A DNA stretch of 64,000 bases from Benzoatithermus flavus (GTDB lineage Bacteria; Pseudomonadota; Alphaproteobacteria; Geminicoccales; Geminicoccaceae). Under the pieces are notes generated by a model. The model made no database searches. It was not told the DNA's origin and worked only from the letters and a program-made list of their open reading frames with translations. Below are positions 18,090 through 28,174 of the stretch, piece after piece; position 1 is the first letter of the stretch; each line of letters opens with the position of its first letter. A program made the translations under genes and the position numbers. Where the stretch lies: positions 1-64,000 of the forward strand of contig NZ_JBBLZC010000005.1 in assembly GCF_037908215.1 (NCBI RefSeq). Direction: 5' to 3'.

Positions 18090-18318
18090 GATCCCCGCTG
18101 AACCCTTGTTGGAGGCTGCAATCTAGGATCAGGCAGTTCTCTTGGCAAGACAGTGGATTAGCGCATGGTTTTGAACTCTCGTATCAACCGAGCGCCCGTT
18201 CCTCCGGCTCGAGCGCCCGCAACGGCCCGCTGCACCGCCCGTCGGCTCAGGTGGGGCGGACGGTTGTCGGCCAGCCGACATGGCCATCCCGTGCCCCCTG
18301 CCGACGATCCGAACAGGC

Positions 18319-18804
18319 CTAAGCGGCTGCCTTGTCCGCGAGTACCTTCGCCGCCGCCAGCACCTCCTCGACGTGGCCGGGCACGCTCACCCTGCGCCAG
18401 GCCTTCACGATCCGCCCGTCGGGGCCGACGAGGAAGGTCGAGCGGTCGATGCCCATGTACTTCCTGCCGTACATCGACTTCTCGACCCACGCGCCATAGG
18501 CCTCGACCAGGCTGCCCGTCTCGTCCGAGGCGAGCGGGAAGGGGAGCCCGTGCTTGGCCTTGAATCGGTCGTGGCTCGCGACGCCGTCCTTCGAGACGCC
18601 GATCACCTCGACACCCGCGGTCCGGAACTGGTCGTACGCGGCAGCGAAGCCGATCGCCTCCTTGGTGCAACCCGAGGTGTCGTCCTTGGGATAGAAGTAG
18701 ACGACGTAGGGCCTGCCCTGGAGGTCGGCGGAGCGGATACGGCCGCCGCCGTCCCTGGGCAGGTCGAACGAAGGTGCGGTGGAGCCTTCCGCGATGCCGC
18801 TCAT
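18319..18804 (-). CDS. bcp: Thioredoxin-dependent peroxiredoxin Bcp/PrxQ
   Basis: A 161-residue peroxiredoxin of the Bcp/PrxQ class, reducing hydrogen peroxide and organic peroxides with thioredoxin. The fold motifs are GSTAPSFDLP, YVVYFYPKDDTSGCTKEAIGF with the peroxidatic Cys before T-K-E, and DRSTFLVGPDGRIV. The second Cys five residues later, present in many PrxQ, is absent (TKEAIGF), so it would be a 1-Cys type. The ATG at 18804 follows a GAGGAGGGG ribosome site. It lies 35 bases downstream of glnE and is probably co-transcribed. Confidence 0.94.
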   Translation of the reverse strand: MSGIAEGSTAPSFDLPRDGGGRIRSADLQGRPYVVYFYPKDDTSGCTKEAIGFAAAYDQFRTAGVEVIGVSKDGVASHDRFKAKHGLPFPLASDETGSLVEAYGAWVEKSMYGRKYMGIDRSTFLVGPDGRIVKAWRRVSVPGHVEEVLAAAKVLADKAAA

Positions 18805-18839
18805 GCCTGTTCCCCTCCTCGAGCGAGCCACGCCGACGG

Positions 18840-21788
18840 CTAGGCCGGCGGGCAGAGACGAGCGAAGATCTGGCGCACGTCGGCCTGGCTTTCAACGAGC
18901 CGCCGGGCGAGGGTCGCGAAATCCTCGGGCGGCGGCTCGCCTTCGAGGGCCAAGGCCGCGGCGCGCACGAGCGCTTCCAAAAGCCGCGGCGGGGCCGCCT
19001 TGGGCTCGAACCGATCGCTGAGCGAGAGACGGAGCACGGCCTGGAGGCATTGGTGGAGCGCATGGGCCCGGGCGAGACCCTCGGCCTCGTCGGGCGGCAG
19101 CAGACCCTCGTCGCGCACCACGGCGAAGATCACCTGCGTCTCGGTCGTGCGCAGGCCCGGCACGGCATGGGCGTGGAGCAGTTTCAGGTACTGCGCCGTG
19201 AACTCGATCTCGACGATGCCGCCGCGCGCGTGCTTGAGGTTCCAGGGGTCCTCGCTGCCGTGCTCCTTGAAGATCCGCTCGCGCATGGCGCGCACGGCCT
19301 GGCCCAAGGGGCCGGGCTCGCGCGGGCGGGCGAGATTGGCCCAGATCGCGTCCTCGACCTTCCGGCACAAGGCGGGATCGCCGGCGATGGCGCGCGCCCG
19401 GGTCAGCGCCTGCTGCTCCCAGGTCTGCGCCGTCTCGGCGTGGTAGCGGGCGAAGTTCGCGAGCGAGGTCGCGACCGGACCTACATTGCCCGAGGGCCGC
19501 AGGCGCATGTCGATCTCGTAGAGCTGGCCTTCCGAGGTCTTGGCGGTAAGGGCGCTCACGAGGCGCTGGCCCAGCCGCGCATAGTAGGTGGCGGCCGGCA
19601 GCGGCTTCGCACCTTGGGATACGGCATCCTCGGCGGCGTCGTAGACGAAGACGAGGTCGAGGTCCGAGCCCACGGTCAGCTCGTGCGAGCCCAGCTTGCC
19701 GAGGCCGATGACGGCGAAGGCCCCCCCTTCGATCGCCCCGTGCTGGGCCACGAGCCAGCTTTCGGCCGCGGGCAGGAGGGCTGCGATCACCACCTCGGCG
19801 ATGGCGGCGAGAGCTCGTGACGCGGCCCCGGCGGGAGCGATGCCGAGCAGCACCTGCAGACCGGCCTGGAACTGCCGCCCGTGCGCCCAGCGGCGGCAGA
19901 TGTCGAGGATGTCCTGCAGATCGCGCGCATCGGCGAGCTTCGAGCGCAGCTCCGCCTCGAGCATCGGGCGGCCCGGCAGGCGCTCGAAGAAGTCCGGGGT
20001 GAGCATGGCGTCGAACAGGTCGACGTTCCGGCTCAGGTGCCGGGCGAGGCGCGGGGCCGTGCCCATGAGGTCGGTAAGCAGCTTCAGGAGCTCGGGGTTG
20101 GCGCGGAACAGCGAGAAGAGCTGCACGCCCGCGGGCAGGCCGGTCACGAACTCGTCGAACAGACGGAACGCGGCATCGCCGTCCGGCTGCTGCTGGAGGG
20201 CCTTGAGCAGCGAGGGCATGAGTTCGGTCAAGAGCTCGCGGGCGCGCGTGCTGCGCGTGGCGCGGATATGGCCGTGGTGCCACTCGCGGATCCGGGCCGA
20301 GATCTGCGACGGCTCCTTGAAGCCCATCTCGGCCAGGGTCTTGAGCGTCTCCGGGTCGTCCGCGGTGCCGGTGAAGACGAGGCTGCCCCCGGCTCCCAGA
20401 TCGGGCTCGCTCTCGAAGAGGGCCGCGTAATGGCGCTCGACCGTGAGGAAGGTGTCGAGCAGGAGCCGCTCGAGCTCGCCCGCATCGGCGAAGCCCGCGA
20501 AGGCCGCGAGCTTCTGGAAGTCGGCCTCCCGCTCCGGCAGGGCCTGGGTCTGCTTGTCCGCCACCATCTGCACTCGGTGCTCGAGGGAGCGCAGGATCTC
20601 GTAGCAGCGGGTCAGCTCGGCCGCGGCCGCCTCGTCGACCCAGCGCCGCGCCGCGAGTGCCCGGAGTGCCGCACAGGTCTGCGGCAGGCGCAGCTCGGGC
20701 ACCCGGCCGCCCAGGATGAGCTGCTGGGTCTGGGCGAAGAACTCGATCTCGCGGATGCCGCCGCGGCCGACCTTGAGATCGTGGCCGAGCACCCGGATGG
20801 TGCCGTAGCCGCGATGCGCGTTGATCTGGCGCTTGATCGAGTGGATGTCGCGGATCGCGGCGTAGTCGAGATGCTTGCGCCAGATGAACGGGACGAGGGT
20901 CTTCAAGAAACGCTCGCCCGCCACCCGGTCGCCCGCCACCACGCGCGCCTTGATCAGCGCCGCGCGCTCCCAGTTCTGGCCGTGCCGCTCGTAGTAGATC
21001 TCGGCGGCCTCGCTCGAAAGTGCGAGGGGATGGCCCGGCGGGTGCGGCCTCAAGCGAAGATCCGTGCGGAAGACGTAGCCGTCCTTGGTCCTGGTCTCGA
21101 GCAGATAGACGAGGCCGCGGGTGAGCCGCACGCAGAACGCGATCCCGCTCTCCGGCCCGCGGTAGGGTAGTCGCTCCTCGTCGAACAGGACGATGAGGTC
21201 GATGTCGCTCGAGAAGTTGAGCTCCCTCGCCCCGTGCTTGCCCATGCCGAGGACGAAGATGCCCGCGCCTTCCGCCGGGGCCACCTCGTTTACGAGCGCG
21301 ATTTCGCCGCGCTTCGCTCCTTCGAGCAGCAGATGGTCGAGGCCGAGCTGGACCGAGCGGTCGGCGAGCTCCGTCAGTGCCGCCGTCACCTGCTCGAGGC
21401 TCCAGGCGCCCGTGAGGTCGCAGAGTGCTATCAGGAGCGCGTGCCGCCGCCGCTGCCGCCGCAGGGCCATCATCAGGCGCGTGCGGTCGCCGACCGGTAC
21501 CGTATCGAGCTCGGCACGGAGCACGGCATGGGCCTCGTCCGGACCGCGCTCGAGCAGGAGCCGCAGCACGCCGGGCTCGAGCACGAGGCATTCGCTCAGG
21601 AACGGACTGCTGCCGAACACCCCTTCCAGGAGCGCGTGCGCGGCCGAGCCCGGCACCAGGGTATCGCGCACGAACGCGGCCAGCTCCCGGTCGCTGCTGG
21701 CTTCCGCGAGGAGCTGCCAGCGCTTCAGGCCGCGCTCGGCCATGGCCGCATCGGCGACACGGGGCCGTGACAGGACGGAGGTGCTCAA
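18840..21788 (-). CDS. glnE: Glutamine synthetase adenylyltransferase/adenylyl-removing enzyme
   Basis: GlnE adenylylates and de-adenylylates glutamine synthetase in response to PII proteins. The two nucleotidyltransferase domains are visible: N-terminal GMGKHGARELNFSSDIDLIV (removing) and C-terminal GLGKLGSHELTVGSDLDLVF (transferring), each followed by an all-alpha domain. Other landmarks are GRGGIREIEFFAQTQQL and HARGGIVEIEFTAQYLKL. With the TTG at 21788, preceded by AGGAA, the product is 982 residues, normal for the family. An ATG at 21863 would extend it but overlaps the ribosome site and start of the divergent AsmA-like gene, so it is less likely. Confidence 0.95.
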   Translation of the reverse strand: MSTSVLSRPRVADAAMAERGLKRWQLLAEASSDRELAAFVRDTLVPGSAAHALLEGVFGSSPFLSECLVLEPGVLRLLLERGPDEAHAVLRAELDTVPVGDRTRLMMALRRQRRRHALLIALCDLTGAWSLEQVTAALTELADRSVQLGLDHLLLEGAKRGEIALVNEVAPAEGAGIFVLGMGKHGARELNFSSDIDLIVLFDEERLPYRGPESGIAFCVRLTRGLVYLLETRTKDGYVFRTDLRLRPHPPGHPLALSSEAAEIYYERHGQNWERAALIKARVVAGDRVAGERFLKTLVPFIWRKHLDYAAIRDIHSIKRQINAHRGYGTIRVLGHDLKVGRGGIREIEFFAQTQQLILGGRVPELRLPQTCAALRALAARRWVDEAAAAELTRCYEILRSLEHRVQMVADKQTQALPEREADFQKLAAFAGFADAGELERLLLDTFLTVERHYAALFESEPDLGAGGSLVFTGTADDPETLKTLAEMGFKEPSQISARIREWHHGHIRATRSTRARELLTELMPSLLKALQQQPDGDAAFRLFDEFVTGLPAGVQLFSLFRANPELLKLLTDLMGTAPRLARHLSRNVDLFDAMLTPDFFERLPGRPMLEAELRSKLADARDLQDILDICRRWAHGRQFQAGLQVLLGIAPAGAASRALAAIAEVVIAALLPAAESWLVAQHGAIEGGAFAVIGLGKLGSHELTVGSDLDLVFVYDAAEDAVSQGAKPLPAATYYARLGQRLVSALTAKTSEGQLYEIDMRLRPSGNVGPVATSLANFARYHAETAQTWEQQALTRARAIAGDPALCRKVEDAIWANLARPREPGPLGQAVRAMRERIFKEHGSEDPWNLKHARGGIVEIEFTAQYLKLLHAHAVPGLRTTETQVIFAVVRDEGLLPPDEAEGLARAHALHQCLQAVLRLSLSDRFEPKAAPPRLLEALVRAAALALEGEPPPEDFATLARRLVESQADVRQIFARLCPPA

Positions 21789-21891
21789 GATCGGGCCATT
21801 CCTGGTAGGCTGAACCGAAGCCGGGGCAGATTGTTGGGACGGACGGGCGGGGTCAAGCGTCATGGCCGGGTGCCCGGAGGAGACGGGGTCG

Positions 21892-24800
21892 GTGCCGGTG
21901 AGGAGGATCGTGCGGCCCCTCGTGGCGATGCTGCTGCTGGCGCTGGCGCTGGCGGCGGGCATCGTCGCGGGCCTGTTCTGGCGTCTGGAGCAGGGGCCTC
22001 TCTCGCTCGCGGCGCTCCAGGCATCGCTCGAGCGGCTCGTGGCGCGCGGCAGCCCGTTCGCTGTCCGCTTCGCCGATCCGGCACTGGCCTGGTCGGGCGA
22101 GAGCGACACCTTCGCACTGACGGTGCGCGACCTCGAGCTCCAGAGCCGTACCGGCCAGCTCGTGCTGAAGGCTCCTCGCGCCGGCATCCGGGTGGATGCG
22201 GCGGCTCTTCTGCTCCAGCAGGCGCTGGTACCGGTCGAGCTCGTGCTGGACCTGCCGCGGATGGAGCTGGCGCGCACCGGCCCGCGGCGGCTCGAGCTCG
22301 GCTTCGCCGGTCAGCTCGCCACCCTGCCGCTCCTGCAGGCGACGGGCAGCGAGGGCCTGACGAGCCTCCTCGCCGGGGCGCCCGAGGCCGGGGACCCTCG
22401 CCTGCAGCGCCTGCAGGTGATCCGGATCGCGGCACCCACGCTGCGCTTCGAGGACGAGCCGAGCGGCCGGACGTTCACGGCGCGCGCCGCCGAGCTTCGG
22501 CTCGAGCACGACGATGCGGGCTGGCGGGCCAGCCTCGGCGCCGAGGTGGGCGAGGGTGCGCTGGCGGGGCGCGCCGTGCTGGCCGTGGCACCGGGTCCGA
22601 GTGCCAAAGAGCAGCGCTTCCAGCTCGTTCTCGATCAAGTCCCCGCACAGGCGCTGGCCGGCCTGGCGCCGTTCCTACCGGCGGGGGCGCTGCAGGGCCG
22701 GTTCTCCGGCCGGCTCGAATCCAGTCTGAGCCTGTCGGCCCTCGAGCCCGGTCCCGGCCGCTTCCGCCTGAGCGCCAGCGGGATGACGCTCCGCTGGCCC
22801 GAGATGTTCGCGGAGACGCTGACCGCGGAGCGGGCGGACGTGGCGGGCGAGATCGCGGCGGGCTGGCAGATGGCGACCATCCGCGACGCCGAGCTCGCGA
22901 GCGGCGAGGTCCGGTTGAGAGCGAGCGGTGAGCTCGTGCTCGACCAGAAGGCGTTTCGGCTCGACGCCGCGATCGAGGCCCGGAATCTCGATGCGGCCGG
23001 GATCGCACGCTTCTGGCCGCTGCAGAAGGCGTCGAAGGCCCGGGCGTGGTTCGCCGCGCACGTCGCGGGTGGCCGGGCCGGACAGGCCCGCCTCGGGCTG
23101 ACCGCCCCGCTGCCTTGGGAGCAGAGCGGCGAGCCGGTCGCAGCGAGCCTCGCCTTCGGATTCGGCGGGGCCACGCTCACTTGGCTCGACGGGATGGCGC
23201 CGGCGCAGGACGTCGCGGGCGACGGGCTTCTGACGCCGAGTCGCCTCGACTTCACCCTGCAAAGCGGCCGCATCGACGAGGTCGAGCTGAAAAGCGGCTC
23301 GCTCGCGATCGAGGACGTCGCCGTTCCCGACGTGCCGGCCCGGCTGACCGCCGAGCTGCGCCTGAGCGGCCCCTTGCGCTCGGCCTTGCAGATGCTGGAC
23401 GGCGAGCGTCTGCGCCTTCCCACGAAGGCCGGGATCGATCCGGCCCGTGTCGGCGGGCAGGTGGAAGGCCGGCTCGGCCTGCGGCTGCCGCTGCATCGCG
23501 GCATCGAGCCGAAGGAGGTCGGCTTCACGCTCGACGCGGCGCTCCACGATGCCGGCCTCACCGATGCCTTCCGGAACCTCGCCGCGAGCGGCGCCGAGCT
23601 GACGCTCGCCGGCGACGAGGCCGCGCTGAGGCTGCGGGGCACGGTCCGGGTCGCGGGCGTGCCGGCGCGTCTCGACTGGCAGGAACGCCTGGTCCGGGGC
23701 GGTCCCTGGCGGCGGCGCATCACGGTCGCGGGCGACATCGACGCGGCAGCGGCCGGGCGGCTCGCCGTGCCCTGGCCGGATTTCCTGCTAGGGACGGTCG
23801 GTGCCGGCGCCACCGTGACGGCGCCGTGGCAGGGGGCGAGGCGGGTCGAGCTCGATCTCGACCTGACCCCGGCCACCTTGAGCTTGCCGAAGCTGGGGCT
23901 CGCGAAGCCGGCCGGCACCACGGGGCACGTCGCCGCGACCGCGATGCAGTCCGCTCCCGACCGGCTCGACGTCGAGCACGTCGCCGTCGGCTTTCCGGGG
24001 CTGGCGCTCGAGGCGGCAGCCGGCATCCGCACCGATCCTTTCGACTGGCGCCGCCTCGAGCTGGAGCGGCTGCAGATCGGCGGGAGCGATCTCACAGCAC
24101 AGCTCGTCAAGCGCGACGACGGCACCGTCTCGGGTCTGGTCCAGGCGGGGCGGCTCGATCTCAGGGCCTGGCGCGAGCGTATCGCGAGCGGAGGGCCGGA
24201 AGACACACCCCTGCCGCCCCTGGATCTCGGGATCAGCGCCGCGGAGGTCCGCCTCGCGGAGGCGCCGCTTCGGGCCGTGGCCGGCCGGCTCGAGCGCAGC
24301 GGGCGGGCCTGGCGGCTGGTCCGGCTCGGCGGGCAGCTCGAGGGCGGTGCCCAGGCGAGCCTCGACTATCGCGGTGACGAGCGCGGCGGCGAGGTGTCCG
24401 TGCGCGCCGACGACGGCGGCGGGCTGCTCGAGGCTCTGGGTATGCGGCAGACGCGCATCGAGGGCGGACGGCTCGCGCTCGATGCCGGAGTCGGCGCGGC
24501 CTCGGGCCGGGTCGCGGGCGAGCTGGGCTTGCGCGATTTCAGGCTGCTCGATTCGCCGCTTCTGGCCCGGATCTTCACCCTGACCTCGTTTCAGGGCATC
24601 GCCAGCGCGCTCAGCGGGCAGGGTATCCCGATCGAGCGGCTCTCCGTGCCGTTCGTCTGGAGCGGCCGCCGGGTCGAGATCGAGAACGCACGTCTGCGCG
24701 GTGCCGATATCGGTGCGCGTGCCAGCGGCGCCATCGATCTCGCCGCGCGCGCGATCGTCCTCGACGGGACGGTAGCACCCGCCTACGGCTTCAACCGGAT

Positions 24801-25011
24801 GCTGGGGCAGGTGCCGATCGTCGGGGATATCATGCGCGGCCGGGAGGCCGATGCGGCGCTGGCCGCCACCTTCAGCGTCAGAGGCGATCCGGCGGCACCC
24901 GAGATCACGGTGAACCCGCTGGCGGCGCTCGTACCGGGGATCATCCGCGATCTGTTTCGCGATCTCGGCGACCATGTGCCCGCAGACTCGCCGGAGCGGG
25001 ATCGGCAATGA
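21892..25011 (+). CDS. AsmA-like/YhdP-type giant envelope protein, copy 1
   Basis: A 1039-residue protein with one N-terminal membrane anchor (about residues 6-26) and a very long beta-rich periplasmic part ending in the AsmA_2/YhdP C-terminal domain (LTSFQGIASALSGQGIPIERL, VAPAYGFNRMLGQVPIVGDI). Proteins of this family (AsmA, TamB, YhdP) bridge the envelope and are implicated in phospholipid movement to the outer membrane. The GTG at 21892 is chosen because GGAGGAG lies nine bases upstream; the ATG at 21862 has none. It is followed by a paralogue with about the same architecture. Confidence 0.9.
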   Translation: MPVRRIVRPLVAMLLLALALAAGIVAGLFWRLEQGPLSLAALQASLERLVARGSPFAVRFADPALAWSGESDTFALTVRDLELQSRTGQLVLKAPRAGIRVDAAALLLQQALVPVELVLDLPRMELARTGPRRLELGFAGQLATLPLLQATGSEGLTSLLAGAPEAGDPRLQRLQVIRIAAPTLRFEDEPSGRTFTARAAELRLEHDDAGWRASLGAEVGEGALAGRAVLAVAPGPSAKEQRFQLVLDQVPAQALAGLAPFLPAGALQGRFSGRLESSLSLSALEPGPGRFRLSASGMTLRWPEMFAETLTAERADVAGEIAAGWQMATIRDAELASGEVRLRASGELVLDQKAFRLDAAIEARNLDAAGIARFWPLQKASKARAWFAAHVAGGRAGQARLGLTAPLPWEQSGEPVAASLAFGFGGATLTWLDGMAPAQDVAGDGLLTPSRLDFTLQSGRIDEVELKSGSLAIEDVAVPDVPARLTAELRLSGPLRSALQMLDGERLRLPTKAGIDPARVGGQVEGRLGLRLPLHRGIEPKEVGFTLDAALHDAGLTDAFRNLAASGAELTLAGDEAALRLRGTVRVAGVPARLDWQERLVRGGPWRRRITVAGDIDAAAAGRLAVPWPDFLLGTVGAGATVTAPWQGARRVELDLDLTPATLSLPKLGLAKPAGTTGHVAATAMQSAPDRLDVEHVAVGFPGLALEAAAGIRTDPFDWRRLELERLQIGGSDLTAQLVKRDDGTVSGLVQAGRLDLRAWRERIASGGPEDTPLPPLDLGISAAEVRLAEAPLRAVAGRLERSGRAWRLVRLGGQLEGGAQASLDYRGDERGGEVSVRADDGGGLLEALGMRQTRIEGGRLALDAGVGAASGRVAGELGLRDFRLLDSPLLARIFTLTSFQGIASALSGQGIPIERLSVPFVWSGRRVEIENARLRGADIGARASGAIDLAARAIVLDGTVAPAYGFNRMLGQVPIVGDIMRGREADAALAATFSVRGDPAAPEITVNPLAALVPGIIRDLFRDLGDHVPADSPERDRQ

Positions 25012-25080
25012 TCCTTGCCTCGGCCGGCAGGCTCGTGATCCTTCCGGGTGAACCGCTCCACAATCGGGTATCCGATCCTC

Positions 25081-28000
25081 ATGCGCCGCCTCGCCCGGCT
25101 CGTCCTCGCCTTCTTGATGCTGCTGGTCGTGGCGGCCGGTCTGCTCCTGTGGCGCCTCGACCGGGGGCCGCTGTCGCTTGCCGCCGTCCAGCCGCTCCTG
25201 CAACAGCTGATCGACCGCGGCTCGTCGTTCCATGTGAGCTTCAGCTCGCCGACGCTGGTGTGGTCCCGCAGCGAAGGCATCCTGGCGCTGCGGCTCCAGG
25301 ATCTGGAAGTGCGCAGCTCGGCAGGCGACTTCGTCGCCGGTGCGCCGAGCGCCGCGGTCACCGTGGCCGTGGCCCCGCTGCTCCTCGAGCGGCGGATCGA
25401 GCCGGTCGCGATCGGGCTCGAGCTGCCCGAGCTCGAGCTCGTCCGACAGGCCGACGGCAGGCTCGTTCTGGCCTTCGCCGGCCAGCTCACCGCTTTTCCG
25501 CTGACCAGCGCGGTCGGAAGCGGTGGCCTCGAGGCGCTCCTCGGCGATGCTGCCCCGAGCGGCGGGACCGCGGGCCTGGAGCATTTGCGTCTCGTGCGCG
25601 TCACCGCACCCTCGCTCCAGTTCTACGACGAGGCGACCGGGCGGCGTGCCGTGGCCGACGACCCGCTGTTCCGGCTCCGCCGCCGGCAGGACGGCTGGAG
25701 CGTGTCGCTGGCGAGCCGCTTCGGCGACGGCAGAATCGAGCTGGCCGCCGAGCCGGGCGGTTCTGCCGGTGAGCTGCGGGTCGTGATCGAGCTCGAGCGG
25801 TTCCCGGTGCAGAACCTGGCCGGGATCGTGCCGGGGCTGCCGGTGGGGGGCTCGGTGCTGCCGGTCTCGGGCCGGATCGACTTTCCGTTCGATGCCGCGA
25901 CCCTCGAGCCGGGCACGGCGCGGCTGCAGCTCGCGACGCGGCAGGCAACGCTCTCTCTCCCGGAGATCGGGCTCGGGCCCGTGCCGATCCGCCGCGCCGG
26001 CCTCGTGGCGACGCTCGCCGCGGGCTGGCGCGAGGCCGGGATCGAGCGGCTCGAGGTCGAGGGCGAGGGCTACGGCCTCGCCGTGTCGGGCCGCATCGCC
26101 GCGATGGGGGACGGGCCGCGCGTTCGGCTGCGGATCGAGCCTGTGGATCTGGACGTGGCGGAGATCCTGACGCTGTGGCCGCGGGAGCTCGGCGCTGCGG
26201 CCCGTGCCTGGACCAGCCGGAACCTGCGCCGGGGGCGGGTGTCCGAAGCTTCGCTCGAGCTCGGGCGTGGCGGGCCGCACCCGGACCAGCTCGGTCTTGC
26301 CGGCAGCTTCACCTTCGCCGATGCCGAGCTGCGCTATCTTCCCGCCTTGCCGACGGCGACGGCGCTTGCCGGCACCGGCCGGTTCGCCGGTGACAGCCTG
26401 CAGCTCGCGCTCGAGGGTGGCCGGAGCGGGGAGGTCGAGCTGACCGGCGGCGAGGTCCTCTTGCGCAACCTGATCGGCTCCGGCGACGCGCAGCTCGCGG
26501 CGAAGCTGGATCTACGCTCCGCCGTGCCCGCGGCGCTGCGGCTTCTCGCGGCGCCCCCCATCGAGCTTACGAAGGCGATGGGGCTCGCGCCGCAGGCCGT
26601 ATCCGGCCGGCAGACGACCCGGCTCGCGCTGAGCCTGCCTTTGCGCGAAGGGCTGCGGCCGGAGCAGATCCGCTACGAGGCCTCGACCCGGCTCGACGAT
26701 CTGGCCGTGAAGAATGTCCGCCCCGGCTACGACCTCGCCGCCGACAGCCTGATGCTCACGGCCGATCCGGCAGCCGTGAGCATCAGGGGCGGTATCCGGG
26801 TCAACGGCGTGCCGCTCGACGTCGCCTGGCACGAGAGCCCGGGTGCCGGCAAGGGGCCGCGGCGTCAGGTGATGGTCACCGGCAGCCTCGATCGGGACGG
26901 GGTACGGGCCTTGCGGTTCACCTGGCCGGAGCGGCTGAGCGGCCGGGTCGGCTTCGATGCCACGTTGACGGAGGCGCAGAGCCCGCTGCGCACCGTCGAT
27001 CTCACGCTCGACCTGCAGCCGACCGGCATCCGCTTGCCCGAGGCCCTGGTCACGAAGCAGCCGGGCCAGCCCGGCAGGGCTTCGGCACGCCTCGTCCAGC
27101 CGGATGCGGGCACGCTCGCCGTGGAGCGGTTCCGCCTCGACGCGGCGGGGGTCACAGCAGAAGGAACGGCGGGGCTGAAGCTCGATCCGCTACGGCCGGA
27201 GCGACTGTCGCTGCGCGAGCTGCGGACACCCTTGGGCGACCTTGCCGCCGATCTGGCCTTGCAGCGCGACGTCTGGCGCGGTCGGATCGACATCGGCCAG
27301 CTCGATCTCCGGCCGGTGCTCCAGGCCCGCCGCGAGAGCGGAGCAGGAGAGGGCTTCACCCCGCCCGATCTCGCCCTGGACGTCGTCGCACGGTCGCTCC
27401 GCCTGGGCGACGCGCCGTTCAGCGATCTCACGGGCTCGGTCCGGCGCGCGGGCGGGATCTGGCAGAGTGCCAGCTTTCGTGCCCGGATCGAGGACAGCGA
27501 GGTCGGGCTCGATCTCGGTACGCGCGATGGCGTGAGCGCTCTGGCCTTGCGCTCGAGCGATGCCGGCTGGCTGATCCGCGGCTTCGCGGGCAACGACAAC
27601 GGTGTTCGCGGCGGCCAGCTTCGTCTCACCGCCGATCTCCGTCAGGGCGGGCCCACGTTACGCGGCAAAGGCGAGCTCAAGATCCGCGAGTTCACGCTCT
27701 GGGGAGCGCCCCTGATCGCCCGGATCGTGTCGCTCGCCTCGTTCAGCGGCCTCGGCAACGCGCTGAGCGGGAAGGGGGTTCCGATCGACCGGCTCGTGGT
27801 GCCGTTCGAGATCGACGGTAGCCGGCTCCTCTTGCAGCAGGCCCGGCTCGTGGGCTCCGACATCGGGGCGCGGGCCGACGGCGTGATCGACCTCGCGCAA
27901 GGTCGGCTCGACATCAACGGCACGGTGGCGCCGGCCTACACCATCAACAGGATCCTGGGCAGCATCCCGATCCTGGGCCAGATCCTCTCCGGCAGCCAGT

Positions 28001-28167
28001 CGGATGCCGCCATCGCCGCGACCTTTTCGGTGACAGGCCCGCTCGGCGAGCCCAGCGTCGCCGTCAACCCGCTGGCGGCCCTGGTGCCGGGGCTCGTGCG
28101 CGATCTGTTCAATGCGCTCACGGCCGACACGGGACCGCCGGAGGCGGCCCCGCAGGACCAGCGCTGA
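25081..28167 (+). CDS. AsmA-like/YhdP-type giant envelope protein, copy 2
   Basis: A 1028-residue paralogue of the preceding gene: same anchor (VLAFLMLLVVAAGLLLWRL), same opening RGPLSLAAVQPLLQQL and the same C-terminal domain (SFSGLGNALSGKGVPIDRLVV, VAPAYTINRILGSIPILGQI). The ATG at 25081 matches the start of copy 1; a GTG at 25048 is possible. It begins 69 bases after copy 1, so they likely form an operon by tandem duplication. Both probably act in lipid transport across the periplasm, by family analogy. It converges on tyrS, only 7 bases away. Confidence 0.9.
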   Translation: MRRLARLVLAFLMLLVVAAGLLLWRLDRGPLSLAAVQPLLQQLIDRGSSFHVSFSSPTLVWSRSEGILALRLQDLEVRSSAGDFVAGAPSAAVTVAVAPLLLERRIEPVAIGLELPELELVRQADGRLVLAFAGQLTAFPLTSAVGSGGLEALLGDAAPSGGTAGLEHLRLVRVTAPSLQFYDEATGRRAVADDPLFRLRRRQDGWSVSLASRFGDGRIELAAEPGGSAGELRVVIELERFPVQNLAGIVPGLPVGGSVLPVSGRIDFPFDAATLEPGTARLQLATRQATLSLPEIGLGPVPIRRAGLVATLAAGWREAGIERLEVEGEGYGLAVSGRIAAMGDGPRVRLRIEPVDLDVAEILTLWPRELGAAARAWTSRNLRRGRVSEASLELGRGGPHPDQLGLAGSFTFADAELRYLPALPTATALAGTGRFAGDSLQLALEGGRSGEVELTGGEVLLRNLIGSGDAQLAAKLDLRSAVPAALRLLAAPPIELTKAMGLAPQAVSGRQTTRLALSLPLREGLRPEQIRYEASTRLDDLAVKNVRPGYDLAADSLMLTADPAAVSIRGGIRVNGVPLDVAWHESPGAGKGPRRQVMVTGSLDRDGVRALRFTWPERLSGRVGFDATLTEAQSPLRTVDLTLDLQPTGIRLPEALVTKQPGQPGRASARLVQPDAGTLAVERFRLDAAGVTAEGTAGLKLDPLRPERLSLRELRTPLGDLAADLALQRDVWRGRIDIGQLDLRPVLQARRESGAGEGFTPPDLALDVVARSLRLGDAPFSDLTGSVRRAGGIWQSASFRARIEDSEVGLDLGTRDGVSALALRSSDAGWLIRGFAGNDNGVRGGQLRLTADLRQGGPTLRGKGELKIREFTLWGAPLIARIVSLASFSGLGNALSGKGVPIDRLVVPFEIDGSRLLLQQARLVGSDIGARADGVIDLAQGRLDINGTVAPAYTINRILGSIPILGQILSGSQSDAAIAATFSVTGPLGEPSVAVNPLAALVPGLVRDLFNALTADTGPPEAAPQDQR

Positions 28168-28174
28168 AGGAGGC

